A stretch of DNA of 63,038 bases. It comes from Chara braunii (Eukaryota > Streptophyta > Charophyceae > Charales > Characeae). Below the pieces are notes generated by a model. That model saw nothing but the letters and a program-made list of their open reading frames with translations. It had not been told where the DNA came from and did no database searches. Positions 1 through 11,401 of the stretch are shown here, piece after piece; position 1 is the stretch's first letter, and each line of letters starts with the position of its first letter. Both the position numbers and the translations under genes were made by a program. The DNA lies in NCBI GenBank assembly GCA_003427395.1, contig BFEA01000034.1:2065089-2128126 (forward strand), in the 5' to 3' direction.

Positions 1-540
1 CCAACACACGTCTTTCCCAAGTTTCTCTGTGGATTTGGGCTCCTCTCAGCGAGCGCAGTCCAAAACCATCTTCAAAAAAAAAAAAAAAAAAAAAATTCCT
101 CCGACGTTTTTTGGCTCATCTGTTTTTTTGGCTCATCTGTTCTTTTCCCTTCTGCAAGGAATGAGCCTCGCAGAGCCTTTATCAGACATACAAGTGCTCT
201 GGGCTGTGGCCCGTAGCAAGCCTCGTGCCTGCCCTAAGCGAAGGCAGGCATAAATATCCACGTGAGGCCTGTTCTCGACAATTTTTCCATATGTGGGTAC
301 TCAGATAGCTGCAGCACGCCAGTTGGTTACAGAACAACGTGAGCCTCCAGGCTCTTTCCAAAAGCAAAGGGCTGCGCTGTACAGTTGAGCCCAGGGCTCA
401 AGCAGTTGCGTCCCGACACATCACGGACTGATTACGGGCCAATGAGGAAGTAGCATTGTCATCACACATGGGGCGCGAGGCAATGAGAACTGCAAACACT
501 TGGAGGCTAGGTGGCTGCCTGGAGGTGCCTAACTGCACGA

Positions 541-612
541 GGCCCAGTCCAGTTTCGGAAACTGGGCCTGGACGCAGACACTTGGGGCCCAACTGAAGCT
601 ACTGGGCCCACC
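541..612. promoter_or_regulatory. Cluster of TGGGCC/GGCCCA motifs, partly palindromic
   Basis: Several TGGGCC or GGCCCA hexamers occur within 72 bp, two of them framing a hairpin around GTTTCGGAAAC. TGGGCY is the plant site II element bound by TCP factors in many housekeeping promoters. The distance to the nearest ORF (about 1.9 kb) makes a promoter role uncertain unless an upstream exon exists. Confidence 0.2.
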
Positions 613-1410
613 CACACGCCTGACCAGGACAGCCAGCAGCGACACACTTTCCATAAAGGAAAGTGTGAGCCCCTGGCAGTGGCATTCTGGCCTGCTGAGA
701 CATTGCGGCCACACTGCTGCGGTGTCGAGTGGAGTGCTGCTTGGTGCTGGCAGGCCGGGGCGCACGCGGGCGCTGTGAGGTGAGAGGGCGTTGCGGTGGC
801 AGCGGGCGCACAGCGTCCATGGCCGGGCCGAGTGTGCGGACAGCAGGTGATGGCAAAGGTGGTCTTCGGGTAAGGAGGCGCATGAAGTGGGGAGACGAGG
901 GGTGATGACGAGAGGAGAGAGAACGTACCTGGTGTATGCTGGTGGTCAGCATAGGTAATGATGACACGAACTTTGGTCTTTGACTTCAGAGTGATCCAGT
1001 TGCAAGAATGTAGATAGGCTAGATCCGCTGAGTAGGATAGGCTGGGCGCTGGGCGCCAGACTATGGGTGCCACATTGGATACAGTGTTGGTGAGACCAGA
1101 GAGTGGCTACATTACATTCCAGTCCGTTGTATTGCTCTTATTTGTATGGTATCTTGGTGCATCGAGCTCTCTGCTTGGTTCATGACTATCTGAGCTACTT
1201 CGTGATTTTGCAACTTGGTTTTCTATCTATGGCTCTCGCTCATATTCCTTGCTCTTCTTTTTTTTGCAATGGCGCACGATGGACCACCACGGATCAGATA
1301 TTAAATTGATCAGAAGATTCAGAACTGATACTGCACTTGATATGTTTTTAGCCAAAAGGCTGAGAAACGTACAAAGAGGCGCAATTTTTTTATTTTATTT
1401 TTCGTTTTTT

Positions 1411-1481
1411 CCGAAGCCGGGTATTGGGCCCGGTAGCTCAACTTGTTCGAAGCCGGGTAATGGCCCCCGGTAGCGCAACTT
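1411..1481. repeat. Two-copy tandem repeat, about 36 bp
   Basis: Two adjacent units begin with CGAAGCCGGGTA and end with CAACTT (1411-1444 and 1447-1481), differing at a few sites. The next 45 bp carry a 20-bp motif, GGGCCACTCCGGTAGCCTGG at 1504-1523, that recurs with two differences at 13488-13507 in the leader of element A. This suggests a dispersed repeat of unknown class. Confidence 0.55.
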
Positions 1482-2491
1482 ACTATTTTTTTGTTTTGCT
1501 CCGGGGCCACTCCGGTAGCCTGGCTAATAAATAAATAAAGGGCACATATCGGCCCTTGTCGTTAACCCTCATTGTGAGCAAGCATTCCGCAATGCGAGAA
1601 GTGTTTCAGAAAAGAATTGTAGTTTATTGAGCTCATTGGAACTTCATCCATCCATTGCGGACCATGCCTGATTGGGCGCTGTTGTTGCTCGGCATTGGTT
1701 ACTCTGTGTGATTCTTTTTGCTTTTTCATTTCTTTTGTGTGTAAAAGATACGATGAACTGCCGCGTTTTTATATAGAAGAATAATAAAAGTTAAGTCAGT
1801 TTGTCTTTTCTCATTTACTTTAATATATTCACTTCACTCTCGAGCTCTTGTTGCTTGGCATTGATTGCTGTGTGTGCGTGTTTGTGTGTGTGTGTGTGTT
1901 TTCCTTTTTTTTTTTTTGGCATGTGTGCCAGTTTTTTTATCGAATAGGTATTGGAAAAAAGAAAAGAAAAGAAAAAGATGCGATACACTGCTGTGTTTCT
2001 ATCATAAGAAAAATAGAAGTTTAGTCAGCTAATGACTAAAAGTCTGGTTGTTTTTTTTCGCCTAGTGTTGGAGTTGCAGCTATTTTTCGATATATTGCTT
2101 TCTTTCAAGATTTCCATAATTGGGACCTTAAATCCTTTTCATATGATGTGTGTTGCTGGAGTTTTATGTGCAGCTCTTTTATGTGCTAAGCACCAGAATG
2201 ATGGGTATCAGCATAGCAGCATGCATTGATGTACCAAATTCGCAAATACTAGGAGGGTGATGTGTTCTTTTTTTTCTTAATCTGTTCTTGTGCTTCGTGT
2301 GACAAACATATTGCGTTGTGTGATTCTGCCACGTGTCGCCCACACAGAGCTGCTGCAGTTGCTCCTTACACTGTCATGGCCCCAGTCTCCCTCCTGCACC
2401 GCTATCGCGACGTGTACGCCATCAGCTCATCGAGAAAACTCTTCCCAGGGCAACAGGTGTCAATGCCCTGCCCAGGTTCACAACGGCGACG

Positions 2492-3229
2492 ATGACGACG
2501 GGGAGGAGGAGGAGCGCAAGACGGCTCGTCTGTGCAGCATCCCAAGGAGAATCCTCCGAGGTTGCCTCAGCCGACCAGGATCGTAGTAATGCGGCACCCG
2601 TCCTAACTCGGCCAGCAGCAGCAGGAGATCAATCATCCCCCTCCTCTTCGCCACCCATAACCTCAACAAGCGGCGAGTCGAAGGCTCCATCCTCTTCGTT
2701 GTCGTCCCCCGCATCATCTGGAAGCAATGCAAACGACAAGAAGCCTACAGTCCAGGATGGCGCCAGCGCGAACAGCGGGAGCGAGAGGCGGGAGCAGGTT
2801 GATAAGATTGCCAATGCGCCGAAGGTAGGGGGAGCAGGGCTGGCTGGTGGAGAAAGCGCGTCGGGAAAGTCGACGGCAGCGGCGGTGGGCGCATCCATGT
2901 CAAAGATTGGATTCAGTAGCCGTACAAATTCCCGTGTGCTCCAAGCTCTTAAGCAGAGTGACAAGAGCAGTGGTGATCCCAGTGATCCTGCCTCTCCTGG
3001 AAGTGGGATTAGTCAGCTCACGTTTGGCCGCCCCGTGGCACCGAAAAACATATTTGATGTGGAGCCTTCGAAAGAGAGAATAGCAGCAGCTTCAGAGAAG
3101 AAGAAGCAGCCGTTCAGTGTCTCAAAAGGACAGTTGTTTATTTTGTTCTCTTTCACACTCATCATATCAATTATGGTAGGGACTGCGTACCTAGTATGGA
3201 AAGTTGGTGCTATTCATTACAATACCTAG
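2492..3229 (+). CDS. Unidentified protein with possible transit peptide and C-terminal membrane segment
   Basis: This is the best host-gene candidate. The frame is open from 2324 to the TAG at 3227-3229; the first ATG is at 2492, giving 245 residues, although an upstream exon could supply the true start because the frame stays open 5' of it. The N-terminus is Arg/Ser-rich with no acidic residues and a VCAAS-like site near residue 15, resembling a chloroplast transit peptide. A low-complexity Ser/Ala/Pro region follows. The last 65 residues look conserved and folded: a basic KKKQPFSVSKG stretch, then a hydrophobic segment (FILFSFTLIISIMVGTAYLV) and a short polar tail. It would be a tail-anchored or single-pass membrane protein. 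I do not recognise the family; it is not Sec61-beta. The frame crosses low-complexity sequence without a stop, unlike the element ORFs nearby. Confidence 0.6.
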   Translation: MTTGRRRSARRLVCAASQGESSEVASADQDRSNAAPVLTRPAAAGDQSSPSSSPPITSTSGESKAPSSSLSSPASSGSNANDKKPTVQDGASANSGSERREQVDKIANAPKVGGAGLAGGESASGKSTAAAVGASMSKIGFSSRTNSRVLQALKQSDKSSGDPSDPASPGSGISQLTFGRPVAPKNIFDVEPSKERIAAASEKKKQPFSVSKGQLFILFSFTLIISIMVGTAYLVWKVGAIHYNT

Positions 3230-3730
3230 TGTGTTCTGATATGGTAATGGGTTAGTTAATAATATTTGGGACACTCAAGGGAATCGTGTTCCTCCTCCTT
3301 TTCTCCCCCACACTTCCTCCTCCCCCCCCCCCCCCCCTGGTCCCCCCCCCCCTCTCCTCCCCCTCTCTTGTATTCTTTGTCTTCTCCTTGGCACTACTGC
3401 TTCAATGCACAGTTTGTTTTGCACTTCAGGAGTGCTGCTGCTGCACTCCTCCTTTTTAACTTCTCCTGAATCCTCCCAACTCTCTGCTACAGTCGTCTTC
3501 TCCTTTTTTTATGTTTTTTTTTGGGTCATGCAATAGCTTCTTCTGCCCTGCAAAATGGCATTTCTGCGCTACGTGGTCGTCGGCTGCATGGTACGCCTCC
3601 ACAAAAAAAAAACGCCGGCTGATGAATGTTCTTTTTTACTCAGAGAGCCAGAGCGGAAAAAAGAAAAATAACTCTGGTACAGTGCTGCTGTTAGGCCAAA
3701 AGTGTACAGAGAATTTATTTATTGCATAAC
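3230..3730 (+). other. Probable 3' UTR and downstream pyrimidine-rich tract
   Basis: After the stop codon comes a strongly C/T-rich stretch (3285-3480) with a long C run near 3322-3350, then AT-rich sequence. AATTTATTTATT near 3711-3722 could serve as a poly(A) region. No coding potential is visible. Confidence 0.35.
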
Positions 3731-4052
3731 AATAACACCTATGAATGTCGAATCGCCGCCGTCGCCATTGCCAAGCGCTCTCCCCCTTAGCCATCCGCTA
3801 AGGGCGGGCCTGTTTTCCTCCATCGCGCCCCCGCATCGGTGACCCCTCCATCTCGCTCTCGCCTGTCGGCCCCTTAGCCACGCCATCTGTGGTTCGTCGC
3901 TCGACCCCGCTGCACTTCGCCCCTCTCTGCAGCGAGCTCGCTGCCCCCTGTCATCGTTCACAGCGTCATCGTGCCGCCGCCTAACCCCCCTCTTCCAACG
4001 ACTTCGGCCAATTCTGATGCCCGTTTCGCCACCACCACGTTCTCCTCCTAGT

Positions 4053-4223
4053 TGCCAGATCACTGGCCCCCGTGACGTGCTCTCAGCAGTAAGGAAGGAC
4101 GAACGTAGGCCCACACAGGCCATACCCGCTACTTCAACCAGCCGACCTCTTGCCAAGCCCATAGATCGCCAGATCACTGGCCCCCGTGACGCGCGCTCAG
4201 CGGCAAGAAAGGACGAACCTCTG
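4053..4223. repeat. Duplicated 54-bp segment, about 115 bp apart
   Basis: CCAGATCACTGGCCCCCGTG starts near 4055 and again near 4170, each followed by a CTCAGC...AAGGACGAAC block. The copies differ at only a few positions, so the duplication is younger than the surrounding repeats. Confidence 0.7.
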
Positions 4224-4890
4224 GCACACACCGGGCAGCGATAGGACTTCCGCTGGTCTTCAACGAGGACGTGTCGACAGCAGGCAGCAACGATCGGAAC
4301 CCCCATATCGGCTGCTCCGATCAGCCATCTCCATCCTTGCACAGGTGAGAAACACAGCACACCCCGCGCGAAGCCCCCTACTCCTGCCCCTTGCCCCGAC
4401 CTGCGCTCCGCGTCACCTTTAATCCCCCCCGCCCGGGCCTTCTCCATCCCCCTATACCCAACCCCTTCGCATAAGCCCCGCATCACCCTCCACTCCGCCC
4501 TCGTCCCCTCACCCGGACCCCCCCGGACCCCGATCCCGGACCCTGTTCCCCGCTCTCCCTCGCCCAGATACTCGGCCTCACCTGCTGAAGCAGTCATCGT
4601 CGGTCGCTCATTTTGCCACCTCCTCCCCATAAACCTCGAAATAAACACAGCCCGCCCCGCAGCTACCATAGCCAGTTAGCACCCCTGCACTCTTAGTGGA
4701 GCTCTCAAGACCCGTCCCGGAGCACATCGCCATCTCTACTTAGATATATATTATATACATAAAAAAAAATTAAAAAAAATCAGCCATGTCGGCGCCGTCC
4801 TATGCCCAAGCCCTGGCCCCCCACAAAGCGAGCGGCCAGCCACAAACAAACCCCTCTACGACCCTCCAACCCTCTTTTATTCACTGTCGG

Positions 4891-5560
4891 GCTCTTCCAG
4901 GCCTCACACCCCCACCCGGTTAGGTTACAAGGCAACACGAATCACCCCAGCTCCGGCCAGCGTCTTTCCGAGACTTGGTTGTCCCTTGGAATGCCCACCC
5001 CAAAGCATCCCCAGATCTCTCTACCAGGCCTCATCCTCCTGCTATCAACAGGTTACAACGCCCCAGCCCGGGCCAGCGTCCGTCTGGAATCGGACAACCA
5101 CATATCCTATGAACATTACAGCATCAGAAAAGCCTACAGTGAGTTGCTAGGTTGCTAGGAGCCCCTAGAATCTCAGAGCATTCTAAAAACTACTGCGAGC
5201 AACGGAGAGCAGCAGACTTGCTTATAAAAGAGTGAAAATCAACTGAGATTATTCGGAGAACAGGACCACATTACCCCAGTGCTATTCACCAAACCATCCT
5301 ACAACTGCCTCAACCCCTTATCCTAGATGTCGAGCTCTACCAGGCCTCACATCCCCAACTGCTGGGTTACAGGGCAGCGCGACCCGCCCCAACTCCGGCC
5401 AGCGTCATCCTAGCAACAATTCACGGTTGGCCACTGGAATGCCTTCCACCCTCAGCAATTCCCCAGATCTCTCTACCAGGCCTCGAACCCCCGCTTCACT
5501 CAGGTTACAGGGCCGTGCAACCAAACCCCAGCTCCGACCAGCATCATTCTAGCATCGGCC
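4891..5560. repeat. Four diverged copies of an 80-90 bp repeat
   Basis: Four units near 4891, 5017, 5331 and 5468 share the order CTACCAGGCCTC, then GGTTACA, then CCCCAGCTCCGGCCAGCGTC, and then a CTAGCA or CTGGAAT tail. Spacing is irregular (about 130, 310 and 140 bp), so this is a decayed tandem or dispersed family rather than a clean satellite. Confidence 0.65.
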
Positions 5561-6233
5561 AGCCGTGAACCCGTGGATATAACGGTATTGGCCCGTTGTC
5601 AGACCGTCCGCTAAACACTACCGCAGCCATGGCTTCAGTTGTCTAGCTCCCTTCCCGCACTGGACATGCTTGACCCACACTCCGGCAAGACTCGTCACAA
5701 TGGAGCCACCATCTCCGTCGCTGCTATGCCCTAATCCCATCCTACCAGCTAGCCCCATCGCCAGCAAGACGCATCGTCTCCCTCCTTCTATTAACTCACC
5801 CCTACCTATGTGACCCCAGCATGGAGGGGAGAGTTAGAGAAAAGAACCCCGGTACCCCATCCAAGTGAGTCTCTCCACATACAGTGCGAAAAAAGATACT
5901 AGTACACTTATGAATTTAGGATTCAATCAGAGATTTTAAAATTGGGAATAGGTTTCCCTTTTGATGGATAGAGTTTTTTCCCGTTGCAAACTGGAGGCGG
6001 GCGATATGGGTATGGGCGGGCAATTTGGGTTTTTGTTGTTTCCGCTTTTGGCTTTTTTGTCTTCTACTGCATCTTCTGAGAAATACAGTATCGAAGCATT
6101 CTGCTGTTTACTACGCCCAAGTAACGAAATCTAGAATAGACTGCCCTGCCTCATTGGCAGGGCTTACTAAGAAAAAGAAAAAAAAAGAAAAAAAAAATGT
6201 ATTCGCTTTCGGGAAAAAGAAGAAAAAAAAACG

Positions 6234-6237
6234 TACT
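6234..6237. other. Left target-site duplication of element B (TACT)
   Basis: The four bases before the LTR start are TACT. The reverse complement of 34519-34522, which directly follows the end of B's other LTR, is also TACT. The duplication is therefore found only by reading across the proposed inversion. The next base also fits (TACTT) if one T of the LTR junction was lost. Confidence 0.6.
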
Positions 6238-6968
6238 TGTGACGAACCACTTTTTGAAACTGCGCAATTTTCTGCGCGAAGCTGTTTTGGGGAAATACGA
6301 CGGGTCGAAGGGGTGAGCGGTGGGCAGACGGGTCGGGCGAGCAATTGGCATGGATGTCCTTGTTTCTTTTTCGTTTTTTTCTGCTAAGAATGTCGGATCG
6401 ATGTCGGGAAGATCCTGTGCCAATGGTTGGAGAACCGCGCCTTAGCGAGCGCGAAGAATAACTGTACCATAGCTTTTTCTTTCTTGTTTTGTTGTGGACA
6501 CTCGGGATTTTCGCGAGATCATTGCGCGAGAATATCGTTTTTGAATTTTCAAGCGGTGTCGTGCCCCCACGGGCTCTCGGAATTGTTTTTCTTCGGAATT
6601 TTTCCTTTGCAATTAGGACTTAAGATATGAATTTAGGCACCTTCTCGATTTTGCTGCGCGGTGCTCCCTGCTTATGCACGCCTTGCCGCGACAAGATCTG
6701 GGTTCTGATTTCTTTTTGCGCCTTAATATTGCACGCAACTATAAAAATTTTGGCGGGTGTAATTGCAGTTATAATCTTCTCGTTCTTGATGACCTTCGTG
6801 TTCTTCCCTCTTCCCGCCTTGTGCTCGCCCGCGCATGCACGCCTTCTTCCCTAATCTGATTGGTTCCTATGCCTGCATGATCGGATTGATGCTCGGAGAG
6901 TGGCTCAGTCCCCCGCGCCGCGGCCCAGACATGCAGACGTAGGCACTTCCTCTCTTCTCCTTCTCATC

Positions 6969-7070
6969 ACTTGGGGCTAATCCCGTATCCCTCGAGCAAG
7001 AGTGCACACTATAAATTTCACTTGGGGCTAATCCCGTATCCCTCGAGCAAGAGTGCACACTATAAATTTC
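6969..7070 (+). promoter_or_regulatory. Duplicated LTR promoter block with TATA box
   Basis: A 51-bp unit ending GCACACTATAAATTTC is present twice in tandem (6969-7019, 7020-7070), putting TATAAA at 7010-7015 and 7061-7066. The partner 3' LTR has one copy (ATTTATA at 36361-36367, reversed). It is the likely core promoter of element B, so U3 would run from 6238 to about 7090. The duplication arose after integration, or in the template of this LTR only. Confidence 0.6.
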
Positions 7071-7320
7071 ACAAGCACGATTAGTTGTCTCTCTAAGAAT
7101 TTCGAGGTTAGCGCGATCAGTGAGGGTCGGCTAACGAGCAAGTTTGGAAGGTAAGTGAGTGTGAGAGTTGGGCGATCCGACGAGTTGGTGTCGGGTATTT
7201 GGGGTTGACGTGCGGGGCCGCGACGGATTGTGGCGCACGGGCGAACCTGGCTTGCATGCTTGAACCAAGTGGGATGACAACTCTGCGTTGATACGTGACG
7301 ACGGACTGTCGGTATCGGGA

Positions 7321-7422
<102 letters not shown>

Positions 7423-7986
7423 TGTGTGGGTACGGGATAAAGTTTTTTTTTGTTATTTCCTTCTTCCCCTGTTCATCTATACAATTTTGGATCCTGGTAT
7501 GGCCGATTTTGTTATCAAGACCCTCCTCTTTTAAACTTCGCTTGTACATTGTCTCGGATTTTCCTGTGATTTTATTCGATATGCATGCATGAAATGAATG
7601 TAAATTATTTTTTATTAGTGATCGTTTCGGATTTCTAGCTCTGTTTTCCGATGTTTGTTTCGTCTCTAACCAATGTTCACTTGCGGGACCTATACGCTCA
7701 GAGCTGATTGAAAATGATCGTCTTGATGTCTGGGGGTCTCGTCGTTAACACTCGGAAGTGTTATGATGAGTTGATCGCCCTTCAGCGTCACATGTATGGC
7801 ATGTAGTGATTGGTAGGATAGTTGCACTTGTGTTGAACGTAACTGGAATCAATCGGTTGTTCCTTACGAGTACATGCTCGCACGATCGCGATCTCGAGAA
7901 AGCCGAGTCGCCACGTACGCGCTCGTCCGCGTGAATCAGCCTTAACCCCGTGTAAGGATGCGGGGGAATCGGCTTACTAGACGAAC

Positions 7987-8857
7987 ATGGCTGCGAGATC
8001 TCCCTCCTGGACATCCGATTACGAAAACCTGAGGGACCCGGAATATCGCGAGTATTGGGACGACGAACAACTTAGACTACGGGGAAACTTAAGATATCTA
8101 AAATTTCCCAATCTGACGGAGCACTTTCCACTGGGCTATAACCAGCGATCCTAAAGGCCCAGACTACCCCGGTACGGACAATACTCAATACTACATATCC
8201 CCGGGTTTCGTCGTTATCACCACCAACTTCCCTCCCTTCCATCTCCTCCTCCCCTATCACCAACTCACAGTGGTTCCGTTGTATTCTATAGCTTCCTATT
8301 GGCCCATCCCACTGTGCGAGGGTTGTCGGCATTACCGGGTGTGCCGGGCCTCGGGAACTACCCGACAGACCCGAACCGAGGCTGAGCGTCGAATGCAAAA
8401 CCTTCGTTTACGGCCTGCCTCGGCAGAATCCGAAGCCTGTTGCGAGCGGCGCCTACAACTGGCCGAACTTCGCAATCGACCCCGAAGGTGAAACCAAAGG
8501 CGATGGTGATTTCCATTTTTGGGTTTAAAGCTGATGAAATTGGGGTTCGTTGGCAGGGGCAATGTTATGGGGATTTTGTTCGAGAATGCAAGAGTGTTTA
8601 GATATGTCGACGCTGGGGTCGTAGAAGAGTACCCCGGAAACTTTGGTTTGGATGTACTGCACATGCCATCGGCCCTACGCTGCATGACATCTGCAGTTGT
8701 CCCGCTGTGCATAAATCACGAGAGGTGGTTTACCTTCCTTCTCATAAGGCTTAAAGCGCCAAGGCACGATCTACATATCCCCTCTTGCGCTTTTACCCCT
8801 GAAACTTACCAGAAAAGATCCCAGTTTCGACTTGAGACTCCACCCCCACTTTCCTAA
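7987..8857 (+). pseudogene. Degraded ORF pair inside the 5' LTR of B
   Basis: An ATG at 7987 opens a frame beginning MAARSPSWTSDY that corresponds to the 185-codon frame at 34951-35508 in the partner LTR. Here a ~19-bp deletion near 8124 breaks it. A second frame (8519-8857) with an intact GRGNVMGILFENARVF stretch corresponds to 34622-34945. Function is unknown. Finding two recognisable frames at the same place in both LTRs is unusual, because LTRs normally do not code, but this could be captured or chance sequence. Confidence 0.4.
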
Positions 8858-8935
8858 AATCCTTGCCACACCCACTTCTTCGCACTTCTTGGCCCCCGTC
8901 CCATTCGGATCAGGAAGTCGCGCCGGGCGTGAGCT

Positions 8936-8948
8936 TGGTATCGGAGCC
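8936..8948 (+). other. Primer binding site of element B (initiator Met tRNA type)
   Basis: TGGTATCGGAGCC differs at one base from TGGTATCAGAGCC, the standard initiator-Met primer site of plant LTR elements. It lies directly at the LTR end, which fixes B's 5' to 3' direction as + here. Confidence 0.85.
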
Positions 8949-9068
8949 GACACGTGGCGAGCTCACAAGAGAAGCGGGTAGGAAAGTCGCATAGTACGAT
9001 CTGGCGAACAGAGGGCGGGCTAGACAAAGGAACGCGCCGCGACGCGATCCTATAATACTTAGGAACCG

Positions 9069-9101
9069 ATGGTCGGACGGCCTGCCGCCAATACGGTTCA
9101 G
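9069..9101 (+). pseudogene. First codons of element B gag, cut at the inversion breakpoint
   Basis: ATG at 9069, preceded in frame by TAG at 9060-9062 and 120 bp downstream of the primer site, opens 11 codons up to 9101. The following sequence belongs to element A's LTR. Joined across the proposed inversion to 43421 (minus strand), the frame continues directly into B's Ala/Pro-rich gag N-terminus. Position after the primer site and frame match both support this as the true gag start. Confidence 0.6.
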
Positions 9102-11279
9102 TGTTGATACGATCGGTGCGACCATTGGGCAGCGACGTGAAGACACTGGTTTCAATTGACGTGATTACCGGTCCGGTGCTGGCAAGGTGCCGAGATAGTG
9201 TACTGCAGTTCCATCCTGTTATTTTAGGACCGGGGCTGGTACCGTCATTCTATGGGCACTTACGAGGAGTTGGGAAGAAATATTACAGTCTCCACTTGTC
9301 ACTTTGCTAAGGTTTTTGCTCTCGCACTGGTATTGTACACGTGCTCCTCGGCGTGACGTTCTGCATTGACCCGGTATGATTGTAGGATCGGCACTGACAA
9401 GGACTCGGTCGGATCCTATTTCTCAGGCTCTGTAATCGGCACGGTACTGAAACAACGTACTATGGCTCGACTTCATAGGTTCGACACTGTCATGAATGAG
9501 ACGACGATTGGTGTGCGCGGTTCAACTCTGTTATTTCCTTTCTGGTGCTAGGACTTGGATCGTGGCATTGGTGGTCGCAGATGGTACCCTTGTGCCTGTG
9601 GCGACCCTGCAACCCTGGTACTCGAGCGGAGACCGCCTTAGGGGCCCACAGCCTTTGGTGTCGTGGGAATTTAGACCGGGCGTCGACGGTAAGCACATCC
9701 GGCAAATGCGACCAGGGGAACTGGTACCAATGGTACCGGTGCGCTGTCCCGTGTCGTCCGAGCTATTCAAGGGAACGGGGGAGTCGGGACTTATGGGATG
9801 CTGTTGTGGAATAAAAGGAGGGTATTCAGAGTGGCGGGGGGACAGTGAGCCTGGCGTCCACAACCCACTTGCGCAAAGCCCGGTTGAGGTACAACGGGCA
9901 CTGGACTTGGGGCTCGGGCATGGAGGAGGCGACTATTGGGGGAGACTTCTCTGAGGCGCGCATGGCGTACCCAGCCCACCTCCTCATCGGGGTGAGGTCA
10001 GCGTGAGAATCCTGCAAGGCGCTCCCTATGTGGGAGTGCTTGAACAATTGGGCGAGCTCGGAGTGTGTGCAGCGCGCTCACGAGTGATTGAGTGGGAGTA
10101 TCCAGGCGGAGGATCGAGAACATGGGCGCGACGTGAAGCACCAAAGGACTGGCAAGAACCTGGGGGAAAACAAGTTGGGGGATAACGAGCAAGTACGGAA
10201 TACTCAGCGCCTAGATCATCGGTTGACTTCTCTACCATAGTTGCAGCACGGGCCGCCCTAGATGACGTGCAGGCAGGTGCGCGACAGAGAAGAAGACGAC
10301 ACGGGACATTCGAACTTGGGCGAACTGGGGAAGGTCCTGGTGTGCCACCCGTACACCGCCCACAACGTAGTTCAATCCCGAGCTCGTTGGTGAGATGCCT
10401 GCGAGGAGAGCAAGTCAACAGGGGGGGGCGAACTGAGCTGTGCGGGGACACTTGGAAGGAGCGTAAGACGTACATCTGCCAACTGTGTCTGATTCACATT
10501 GAAGGTGAGCTGCAGTATGCCCAATTCAGGGGGCGAGGACGTGAGATTTTTGCTCACCCGGGCTGGCGGATGAATGGGCAACCAGCATGAGCTGGATAAG
10601 AGGGATTGAGCAGTAACCAAGAAACATGGATCCAGCGAAGAAAGGAGAGGCATTCAATTGCGCACTGTGTACCCAGCGAGGGAGCGCGTGATCAGTCACG
10701 CGGACAACGGTTTTCTCACGAGCGGCGTGACCCCGCCATATCTCTTTGGAGACGAACTGTGGGTTGACGGGATAGAGTGACCAACCAGACTCAAGTGATC
10801 TGTCAATCAAGCGATCCCGCCGGTAGCAGCTTCACTCTGTGAACCATCAATCAAGCGGTTCCGCTGCTAGCGGGAACAACCCTTTTCAGCGATCTGGTTA
10901 TCAGTGATCCGCTTTTGAGTGATTTGTCAGCGGGCTATCGTTACCAATCTGGCAGCGAAAGAGGTAAGGGCGGGAAACTCAGACTCAAGCGTAAGTCGGG
11001 ATATCGTATCTGGGGGCCTGCCTGCGACTCGCGTAATCGGGGCGAGCAAGTCAGCACTTACGACCATGCCGTTTAATTTTATTTTATTATGATCCCAATC
11101 ACAGACAAGTGTTGGGGAAAGGTGGGGGGGAAAGCGAGCTTGTGCACAGAGAAGGGGAGAAGCGAACAACTTGGAGGGAGTGAGGCAGACGAGATAATTA
11201 TATATATATACATTTACGCAGATATACGTGCGCACTTGTGTCTCTCTGCCTACGGTTTACCGGGCAGTTCTGTTTGTGA

Positions 11280-11327
<48 letters not shown>

Positions 11328-11360
11328 ATATATACATATATATATATATATGTATGTATG

Positions 11361-11401
<41 letters not shown>

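Larger units (their letters stand above)
1..2320. other. Upstream region of the first gene, no gene resolved
   Basis: No convincing ORF is visible. The open frames at 507-1073 lack recognisable motifs. A dense TGGGCC/GGCCCA cluster lies at 541-612, and pyrimidine-rich and AT-rich sequence covers 1700-2300. A T-rich tract at 2264-2280 followed by AG dinucleotides near 2347-2358 could be the 3' end of an intron, so this stretch may hold promoter, 5' exon and intron of the gene at 2492. That is inference. Confidence 0.35.
3731..5890. other. GC-rich gene-free stretch with internal duplications
   Basis: No recognisable gene. A 316-codon minus frame (3719-4669) has Arg/Gly-rich composition, no motif and overlaps a repeat, so I treat it as chance. 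The stretch holds two duplication families described separately. Its C-rich composition differs from the AT-rich sequence beyond 5900, suggesting an old degraded mobile element. Confidence 0.4.

Noticed and set aside
507-1073. 188-codon minus-strand frame and its shadows
   Set aside because: No domain, several overlapping frames on both strands, composition typical of GC-rich non-coding DNA.
3719-4669. 316-codon minus-strand frame
   Set aside because: Arg/Gly/Glu-rich, no motif, GC-rich stop-poor sequence that overlaps a duplicated segment.
9102-9110. TGTTGATACG as the true start of the LTR of A
   Set aside because: It begins with TG and both copies align from here, but the 3' copy continues homologous upstream to 29035 with the 43423-44514 piece, and no polypurine tract precedes 30167.
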